From CAWCDJ01 sp963796485 (GTDB lineage Bacteria > Acidobacteriota > Terriglobia > Bryobacterales > Bryobacteraceae), in NCBI GenBank assembly GCA_963796485.1, contig CAWCLV010000002.1:14011-78010 (forward strand): 64,000 nt of DNA. Direction: 5' to 3'. Below the pieces are notes generated by a model. The model saw only the letters and a program-made list of their open reading frames with translations. It was not told where the DNA came from and did no database searches. Made by a program: the position numbers and the translations under genes. Below, piece after piece: positions 36,983 to 43,598 of this stretch; within the stretch, counting starts at the first letter, position 1, and each line of letters begins with the position of its first letter.

Positions 36983-39900
36983 ATTTGCAGACCTCCCCAA
37001 CGGAACCATCGGATCGCCGCCAGCTTCTCAAGGACGCATTGACTGCGCTGGAGCGGATGGAGGAGAAACTCCGTCAAAGCGAACGCTCCAGAAACGAGCC
37101 CATTGCGATTGTCGGCATGTCGTGTCGTTTCCCCGGGGGAGCCGATACCCTCGAAGAATACTGGCGAGTGCTCGCGACCGGTGCGGATGCAACCGGCGAC
37201 GTGCCCTCCAGCCGTTGGAACGTCGATCAGTTTTACTCCGCGGGCGCACCGGTTCCAGGCAAGATCTACACGCGCCGGGGCTCATTCCTCACTGCGCCGG
37301 TGGATCACTTCGACCCTACGTTTTTCGGGATCTCGCCGCGGGAGGCCAGCCGAATCGATCCACAGCACCGGTTCCTGCTCGAACTGACTTGGGAAGCGCT
37401 CGAAGACGCGGGCATTCCGCCCGCTTTGCTGGCGGGCAGCGCGACCGGCATTTATCTGGGAGTATCGACGTCGGACTACCTATACGTACAGCTCTCCCAG
37501 GGGGGTGAGCAGTGCATGGACGCGCACTTCGGAACCGGTGTGGCCCACAGCATCGCCGTCGGAAGGCTCGCTTACCTCCTCGACGTCCACGGCCCGAACT
37601 TCCCCATCGACACAGCCTGCTCTTCGTCCATGGTCGCGGTGCACTCCGCTTGCCAAAGCCTGCGGCTCGGCGAGTGCACCACGGCGATTGCGGCGGGAGT
37701 CAGTCTGATGCTCAGCCCTCACGGCGGAATCATGGCATCTAACGCACGGATGCTGGCGCCCGATGGTCTCTGCAAGACGTTCGACGCGCGTGCGGACGGG
37801 TATGTGCGCGGTGAAGGGTGCGGCGTAGTGGTGCTGAAGCGGCTCTCCGACGCGCTGGGCGCGGGTGATCGCATCCACGCGGTGATTCGCGGCAGCGCCG
37901 TCAATCAGGATGGCGCCAGCAGCGGCTTGACCGCGCCGAACGGCAAGGCCCAGGAAGCGGTGATCCGCGAAGCTCTGGCCAACGCCGGGGTGCAGCCCCA
38001 CGAGGTCGGCTACATCGAAGCGCACGGCACCGGGACTTCGCTGGGCGATCCGATCGAAGTCGAAGCCCTGGGCGCGGCGCTGTGCCAGGGACGCTCCCGG
38101 CAGGACGCTCTGCTGATCGGGTCGGTGAAGACCAACATCGGGCACCTGGAGGCCGCGGCCGGCGTGGCGGGACTGATCAAGGCCGTTCTGGCGCTGGAGC
38201 ATGGTCAGATTCCGGCGCACCTGCACTTCGAGCAGCCGAGCCCGCACATCCGCTGGGAACAGCTGGCGGTGCGTGTGCCGGTGCAGTTGGAGCAGTGGCA
38301 CAGGCCGGCGAAGGGCCGGCGGATCGCGGGGGTGAGCTCGTTCGGGTTCAGCGGGACCAATGCGCACATTGTGCTGGAGGAAGCGCCGGAACAGGCGGTG
38401 CGGGAAGGGGGGCCGGACCGGGGGTGGCACCTGCTGCCGGTATCGGCGCGGAGCGAAGGAGCGCTGAAGGAGCAGTGCGGCCGCTACGCGGAGTGGCTGG
38501 AGCAGCATCCGGAAGCGGCGGTGGGGGACGTATGCCACACGGCGGGAGCAGGCAGGACGCACTTTCCGCATCGGGTGGCGGTGGTGGGGCGGAGCAACGC
38601 CGAACTGGCGGAGCGGCTGCGGGGATGGGGGAGGGAAGGGCGCGCGGTGGGGGTGCGAACGGGGCGAGCGGCGACCGGGGAACGGCCGAAGCTGGCGGTG
38701 CTGTTCAGCGGGCAAGGGTCGCAGTACGTGGGGATGGGGAAGGAGCTGTACGAGTCGGCGCCGGTGTTTGGTGCGGCGATCGACCGGTGCGACCAGATCC
38801 TGGGCGGCGGGTTGAAAGAGCTGTTGTGGGAGAGCGGGGAAGATCGATTGGAGCAGACGGAGCACACGCAGCCGGCGCTGTTCGCGATCGAGTACGGGCT
38901 GTGGGAAATGTGGCGCAGCTGGGGATTGGAGGCGTGGGCGGTAGGCGGGCACAGCGTCGGGGAGTATGTGGCGGCGACGGTGGCAGGGATATTCGAGCTG
39001 GAAGCGGGACTGCGACTGGTGGCGGAACGGGGCCGGCTGATGCAGGGGAGCGCGGCGGGGCGGATGGCGGCGGTGCTGGGGGAGCGCGGGGTGGTGGAGT
39101 CGGTGGCGGGGCGGCACGGGGTATCGATCGCGGCGGTGAACGGGCCGGGGAATGTAGTGATGAGCGGCGGGGCGGAGGCGATGGAAGCGGCGGTGGCGGA
39201 GTTGGGGCGGGGAGGAGTGGAGAGCCGGTGGCTGCGGGTGTCGCATGGGTTCCATTCGGCGCTGATGGAGCCGGTGCTGGATGGGTTGGAGCGGCGGGTG
39301 GCGGAAGCGGGGCCGAAGGCGCCGAAGCTGCGGATGGTGTCGAACCTGAGCGGGAGGATGGGCGGGGCGGAGATGGGGGAGGCGGGATACTGGCGGCGGC
39401 ACACGCGGGAGGGGGTGGAGTACGGGGCCGGGGTGGAGGAGTTGAGGCGGCAGGGGTGCGGGGTATTTCTGGAAGTGGGGCCGGGGTCGGTGTTGACGGG
39501 ATTAGGGCAAGGGATGGGATTGGGGGGGGAATGGGTGAGCACTTTGGGGCGCGGGCGCGGGGAATGGGAGCGGGTGGTGGAAGCGGCGGGGGTGTTGTAT
39601 ACGCAGGGAGTGGAGTGGAAGTGGGGGGAGTACGACCGGGGGTACGGGAGGCGGCGGGTGGCGCTGCCGTCGTATGCGTTCCAGCGGGAGCGGTATTGGA
39701 TCAGCGAAGGGACGGGCGCCGGCCGGACTGAGGCACCGGCGGTTATCGGCTTTCCGTTGGCGGCCAAACGACTGCGCTCGCCCGCTATCGACGGTCTGGT
39801 CTTCGAGTCCGAGATCAGCGCGGACTCCCCTGAGTTTGCCGCCGGACACCGCTTTCACGACAAGATCGTGATCCCGGCGACCGCGATTCTCGAGGCCATA

Positions 39901-42501
39901 CTGGAGGCTGCCCGCCAGATTTATTCGGAAGAACCGCTCAGCGTTTCGAACTTTCAGATCTCGGAAGCACTGATCGTCCCGGAGCACGGCCACATCCTTC
40001 TCCAGACCATCTGTTCCGACCAGAACGGCAGCTATTCCGTCTCGGTGTGCAGCTCCGAGTCGCAGGAGCCGGACGTTTGGAGAGTCCATGCGCGCGCCGT
40101 CGTCGTCGCGGCAGCCAGCGCACCGGCCGTCGCCGCTGGCACTCCCCTGTCTTCGCCGGATCGCCCGGAATCGATGACAGAAGTCGCCCAGAGCCAGTTT
40201 TATGAAGCGTTGGCAAACCAGGGTGTGGACCATGGCGAGCCCTTCCGCCGGATCACTCACATGCAGCGGAGCCACGGATTCGCGACTGCCCGGATCGAGA
40301 CGTCGCCGGACCCGCAGCATCGCACCTACGTCTTCAACCCTACGGTTCTAGATTGTTGCCTGCAGGTCACCTGGGCTGCGCTGCCATCGTTCTCCCTGAC
40401 CGGGCGAAGCACTCTCTACATGCCGGAGCAGATAGGTCTGGTGACCTTGCTGAAGAAGCCCGAGGGCCCACTTACTGTGAACGTCTTATTCGAGGAGGGC
40501 GACCAGGGGCCGAACACCGTTTGCGTCGATATCGACGTACTCGACCAGGACGGACAGTTCGTGATCACGCTCCGGGGTGTCACGTTCCGGAGCATGCAGG
40601 ATGGCATTCTGCGGCGCTGGTGGCGGGAACGCCTGGCAGGCCACTTGTACCAGACGACGTGGATGGATCAGCCTCTGGAAGGGCGTTCGACGGCGGCGGC
40701 GGGCGGCACCTGCCTGATCCTCGCCGACGAAAGCGGCGTCGCCGAACAGGTGGGCCGACGCCTGGAGCGCGAGGGGCTGGCATGCCTGTTCGTGAGGCGG
40801 GGCGACCAGCCTTCCGAACGAAGAGATACGTTCCAGCTCAACCCGGCCCGCGTCGCGGATTCCCGCTGGCTCATCGACCGTCTGAGCTCGATTCCCGTAC
40901 CGCTCCGCTACATCGTGAACCTATGGCCGATCGATGCCGGAATGCCGGCTGGGCTGGCTGATCTCGAATCTGCTCAGGAAAACGTCTGCGCGGGCACCCT
41001 GCACCTGGTGAAGGCGCTCGGCAACGCGCGATTGCCCGCGCGTCTGCGGCTGTGCCTGGTTTCCAGGAACGCCTGCCCGGTGGGCACGGTCCCGACCGCC
41101 TTTCAGCAGGCATCGATCAACGGCCTCGCCCGGGTGATAACGTTGGAGCACCCCGAACTGCAGATGGTTCACGCCGACATCGATGATTCCGCCGACGTCG
41201 CGGACCTACTGTGTCGCGAACTGCTCATTCCCAGCCGCGAGAACGTGGTGAGTTTCCGCGATGGCAAGCGTTTTGTCGAGCGGTTGGAGCGCGTCCCCTC
41301 TGCGGCCGTACTCAACCACGATTTCCGGGCGCGGGACGATGCCTCTTACCTGATAACCGGAGGCTTCGGCGCGCTCGGAATGGTGGCCGCGCAAATGTTG
41401 ATCGGTCGTGGAGCCCGTCACATCGTGCTCCTGAGCCGCCGCGAGATTGGGTCCCGGGAACGCGCCGTCATTGCGGGACTCGAAGTTTCGGGGGCGATGG
41501 TGCTGGCCCTTCAGGCCGATGTCGGCAATCCTTCGGACGTCGCCCGCGCCCTGCTTCGCGTCGCTCGCGAATTCCCGCCGCTCCGGGGCATCATTCACTC
41601 GGCCGGAATTATCGAAGACGGGCTCCTGCTACAGCAGGACTGGCCATCCTTTGAGCGGGTAATGGACGCGAAGATGCGAGGCGCCTGGAATCTGCATGAG
41701 GCGACGCTCAAGCTTCCGCTCGACTTCTTCGTCCTTTTCTCATCGATTGCGTCGCTATTCGGCGCTCCGGGCCAAGGCAACTATGCCGCTGCCAACGCTT
41801 TGATGGACGGCTTCGCACACTATCGTGCGGCCCATGGCATGCCCGCGCTGAGCGTCAACTGGGGCCCCTGGGCGGAAGCGGGAATGGCGGCCGAACTCGC
41901 CGAGTCGCTCCGACGCCGCATCAGCGGCAGAGGCATCGCAGAGATCGAGCCTGCCGACGGCGCGGAATTACTGGCCATGCTGATGAGCCAGAACGGCCAT
42001 GCGCAGTGCGCGGCCGTACCGATTCATTGGCCGAAACTGCTGGCGCAGGTTCCGGCGGGCTTCGAGATGCCGCTGTTCTCAACTATGTCGGTACAGGTCC
42101 GTCCCGCGGCGCCGTCGGCCGCCGGTTCGGCTGCAGGGAGCAAGGGGCCGTCGTCGGCGATCAGGGCCAACATAGGCATCGACATACCGGCGTTGCTCGA
42201 GCTCGAAGCCGGCGAACGTCGCAACAGCCTGCGGAAATGGGTCCGGTCGCAGGTGGGAATGGTGCTAGGTCTTCCGCCGGATCAGGTAGACATCGACGCC
42301 GACTTCGCCACCTTGGGCCTCGATTCCTTGCTGGCCCTCGAGGTGCGAAACCGGGTGCAGGCGATCGTTGCCAATCCGCTGCCGCCCACTACGGCGTTTG
42401 AGTATCCGTCCGTTGAAGCTCTATCGGCGTTCGTCGCGCAGCTTCTCGAACAAATTCAGGCTGAGGTGGCGGCTCGCGGCGAGGAGCAGGTCTGGATTTG
42501 A
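36979..42501 (+). CDS. Type I PKS, module 7: KS-AT-DH-KR-ACP, last of the line
   Basis: 1840 residues. Docking coiled coil at residues 12-36. KS: Cys214 in DTACSSS followed by Met. AT: Ser659 in GHSVGE and HGFH; it lies in the block shared with modules 3 and 5. DH is unrelated to theirs: His957 in HRFHDKIVIP (Asp replaces the usual Gly) and LDCCLQ. KR: TGGFGALG near residue 1461, IED at the LDD position and Tyr1602 in GNYAAAN. ACP: Ser1783 in GLDSLLA. The C-terminus lacks the LSxEE docking helix of the other proteins and carries no thioesterase, reductase or condensation domain. It is therefore probably the last extender, leaving a 2-enoyl thioester, but how the chain is released is unknown. 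The next 396 bases are non-coding and then a mobile-element operon begins on the other strand. Confidence 0.94.
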   Translation: MNLQTSPTEPSDRRQLLKDALTALERMEEKLRQSERSRNEPIAIVGMSCRFPGGADTLEEYWRVLATGADATGDVPSSRWNVDQFYSAGAPVPGKIYTRRGSFLTAPVDHFDPTFFGISPREASRIDPQHRFLLELTWEALEDAGIPPALLAGSATGIYLGVSTSDYLYVQLSQGGEQCMDAHFGTGVAHSIAVGRLAYLLDVHGPNFPIDTACSSSMVAVHSACQSLRLGECTTAIAAGVSLMLSPHGGIMASNARMLAPDGLCKTFDARADGYVRGEGCGVVVLKRLSDALGAGDRIHAVIRGSAVNQDGASSGLTAPNGKAQEAVIREALANAGVQPHEVGYIEAHGTGTSLGDPIEVEALGAALCQGRSRQDALLIGSVKTNIGHLEAAAGVAGLIKAVLALEHGQIPAHLHFEQPSPHIRWEQLAVRVPVQLEQWHRPAKGRRIAGVSSFGFSGTNAHIVLEEAPEQAVREGGPDRGWHLLPVSARSEGALKEQCGRYAEWLEQHPEAAVGDVCHTAGAGRTHFPHRVAVVGRSNAELAERLRGWGREGRAVGVRTGRAATGERPKLAVLFSGQGSQYVGMGKELYESAPVFGAAIDRCDQILGGGLKELLWESGEDRLEQTEHTQPALFAIEYGLWEMWRSWGLEAWAVGGHSVGEYVAATVAGIFELEAGLRLVAERGRLMQGSAAGRMAAVLGERGVVESVAGRHGVSIAAVNGPGNVVMSGGAEAMEAAVAELGRGGVESRWLRVSHGFHSALMEPVLDGLERRVAEAGPKAPKLRMVSNLSGRMGGAEMGEAGYWRRHTREGVEYGAGVEELRRQGCGVFLEVGPGSVLTGLGQGMGLGGEWVSTLGRGRGEWERVVEAAGVLYTQGVEWKWGEYDRGYGRRRVALPSYAFQRERYWISEGTGAGRTEAPAVIGFPLAAKRLRSPAIDGLVFESEISADSPEFAAGHRFHDKIVIPATAILEAILEAARQIYSEEPLSVSNFQISEALIVPEHGHILLQTICSDQNGSYSVSVCSSESQEPDVWRVHARAVVVAAASAPAVAAGTPLSSPDRPESMTEVAQSQFYEALANQGVDHGEPFRRITHMQRSHGFATARIETSPDPQHRTYVFNPTVLDCCLQVTWAALPSFSLTGRSTLYMPEQIGLVTLLKKPEGPLTVNVLFEEGDQGPNTVCVDIDVLDQDGQFVITLRGVTFRSMQDGILRRWWRERLAGHLYQTTWMDQPLEGRSTAAAGGTCLILADESGVAEQVGRRLEREGLACLFVRRGDQPSERRDTFQLNPARVADSRWLIDRLSSIPVPLRYIVNLWPIDAGMPAGLADLESAQENVCAGTLHLVKALGNARLPARLRLCLVSRNACPVGTVPTAFQQASINGLARVITLEHPELQMVHADIDDSADVADLLCRELLIPSRENVVSFRDGKRFVERLERVPSAAVLNHDFRARDDASYLITGGFGALGMVAAQMLIGRGARHIVLLSRREIGSRERAVIAGLEVSGAMVLALQADVGNPSDVARALLRVAREFPPLRGIIHSAGIIEDGLLLQQDWPSFERVMDAKMRGAWNLHEATLKLPLDFFVLFSSIASLFGAPGQGNYAAANALMDGFAHYRAAHGMPALSVNWGPWAEAGMAAELAESLRRRISGRGIAEIEPADGAELLAMLMSQNGHAQCAAVPIHWPKLLAQVPAGFEMPLFSTMSVQVRPAAPSAAGSAAGSKGPSSAIRANIGIDIPALLELEAGERRNSLRKWVRSQVGMVLGLPPDQVDIDADFATLGLDSLLALEVRNRVQAIVANPLPPTTAFEYPSVEALSAFVAQLLEQIQAEVAARGEEQVWI
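37804..39699 (+). repeat. Near-perfect internal PKS repeat, copy 3
   Basis: 1896 bases matching 24689-26584 with no mismatch seen, covering the second half of KS, the linker and AT, and ending just after the post-AT motif (Arg-Tyr-Trp). Upstream, a short stretch around 37750-37790 is closer to copy 1 than to copy 2, so this gene is a mosaic of both. Confidence 0.9.
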
Positions 42502-42897
42502 ACCGAGACTGGTCCGTTGGCCGTCGTGATCCGGTGCCGCACGCCGATCCAGTACCCTTTGCACGAGTCTCGGACAAGCCATGCCCCAGCGGGGCACGAG
42601 CGAACATCGGCCGAACTGCAGCCGGGCTGATCCCGAACGGGAGCCGACCGGCATTGTCTCACGAGCGGCAATCCTGAACTCTAAGCCGAAGGCTTAGGGA
42701 TGGTGTCTTTGTTATGCCCGCGGTTCGACGAACCGTCAAACCGGCCGCTCTTGAGAGCTGTTCGGCCCGTGTAAGGCGAACGTTCGCCGAACGTCCGGCG
42801 AACGGCAACTTGACAGAAACCTGACAACGACCGAACGCCAAACCGAACACTCCGAAGCCTTGCACTGCCGTGCCTTGCTGCGCGGAACTCAGACGGG
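42502..42897. other. Non-coding spacer between PKS operon and mobile-element operon
   Basis: No gene is visible. The spacer holds repeated (C/G)CGAAC hexamers and several perfect inverted repeats, listed separately. A hairpin at 42681-42697 (CTAAGCC-GAA-GGCTTAG) lies 180 bases after the PKS stop. It has no following T-run, so I do not call it a rho-independent terminator. A second short hairpin, TGCCCC-AGC-GGGGCA, is at 42582-42596. No copy of the tRNA-Leu 3' end was found here. Confidence 0.6.
42600..42848 (+). repeat. Iteron-like (C/G)CGAAC hexamers with nested inverted repeats
   Basis: Eight copies of (C/G)CGAAC on the plus strand begin at 42600, 42611, 42633, 42776, 42787, 42798, 42831 and 42843; three of them are spaced exactly 11 bases apart. 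They are interleaved with inverted repeats: CGGTTCG-A-CGAACCG (42721-42735), the perfect palindrome GGCGAACGTTCGCC (42775-42788) and CGTTCGCCG/CGGCGAACG (42781-42804). Such density is far above chance. Its position beside the HTH gene and relaxase operon suggests an origin of transfer or an accessory-protein binding region; this is inference. Confidence 0.6.
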
Positions 42898-43302
42898 CTA
42901 GTCTTCGAGGTGAAGCGGCTTGGCTGGATCGAAGCGAAAGCCGGTTTCCTCAACCTGCGGGGCCGGCTTGTGACGTTTCAGCGCCTCGATGCGCTCGCGG
43001 ATTGAGGGGTCAGTACCGCGCCGCTCCGGATTTCGGCCCGCAGCGAACGCCGCCGGCGGCTCTTCCGAGCCGCTGGGCTTCACCAGAGCCGGCGTGGCGC
43101 CGTGCTTTCGTACGAAATCGTGGATCGCGCTGTGGCTGATTTCGAAGCCACAGCGCTCGACGAGAAGTTTCGCGATCTGCCGGTACGAGAAGCTCCGCCG
43201 CCGCAACTCAAGCACCAGTTCGCGATAGGGCTCCAGGCCCGACCGGATCGCCCGCTCTGGCAGGTCGTGGAGCAACGCCTGGATCTGCGGCTGGTTCAGC
43301 AT
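42898..43302 (-). CDS. Small helix-turn-helix protein, end of relaxase operon
   Basis: 134 residues. Residues of about 30-70 form a helix-turn-helix of the kind used to read repeated sites (SYRQIAKLLVER followed by a recognition helix ISHSAIHDFVRKHG). The C-terminal half is proline-rich and charged and probably disordered. Its start overlaps the stop of the upstream gene by one base, so it is co-translated with the relaxase. It is the gene nearest the repeat-rich spacer, which makes it a candidate for the protein that binds those repeats, by analogy with accessory proteins of plasmid transfer systems. I cannot name a family. Confidence 0.7.
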   Translation of the reverse strand: MLNQPQIQALLHDLPERAIRSGLEPYRELVLELRRRSFSYRQIAKLLVERCGFEISHSAIHDFVRKHGATPALVKPSGSEEPPAAFAAGRNPERRGTDPSIRERIEALKRHKPAPQVEETGFRFDPAKPLHLED

Positions 43303-43598
43303 CAGCTTTCCGCTTTCGTGACGACCAACTCCCGGATGCTCATACCGGTCCTCGTCGTGAAGCGCTCGGCGCGGAGCGGCTCGTTCAGTCCGACCAGGCG
43401 GTGCGCCGCGACGTCGGCCAACAACACATGCAGGCCCGCTCCTCGGACCAGGACGTCGTGTGTAGCGAAGACAAGGCGGACCTCGTCTTCACCACCCTCG
43501 GCGTAAAGGAATTGGGTCCACGGCAGGACGTAGGTCCTGCCGATCAGCACCAGTTCCAGGGAGTTCTGCTTCCCGCCCGGTTCGCCACGGTCGCTCAT
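43302..43598 (-). CDS. Protein of unknown function, relaxase operon
   Basis: 98 residues, soluble, no signal peptide and no membrane segment. The central part is rich in beta-branched and Leu residues and looks like a small beta-rich fold. It is squeezed between the relaxase and the HTH gene with one-base stop/start overlaps on both sides, so its expression is locked to theirs. I do not recognise it; a role in DNA processing or transfer is suggested only by position. Confidence 0.65.
   Translation of the reverse strand: MSDRGEPGGKQNSLELVLIGRTYVLPWTQFLYAEGGEDEVRLVFATHDVLVRGAGLHVLLADVAAHRLVGLNEPLRAERFTTRTGMSIRELVVTKAES

Noticed and set aside
42681..42697. Hairpin CTAAGCC-GAA-GGCTTAG as the terminator of the PKS operon
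   Set aside because: There is no T-run after the stem and it lies 180 bases beyond the stop, so it is noted only as a hairpin.
42600..42848. CRISPR array
   Set aside because: The repeat units are six bases long with irregular spacing and palindromes, and there are no cas genes in the window.
42502..42897. Left attachment site of the integrated element at the PKS junction
   Set aside because: No stretch resembling the tRNA-Leu 3' end (GGTGCGGAGAGGGGG on this strand) occurs in the spacer.
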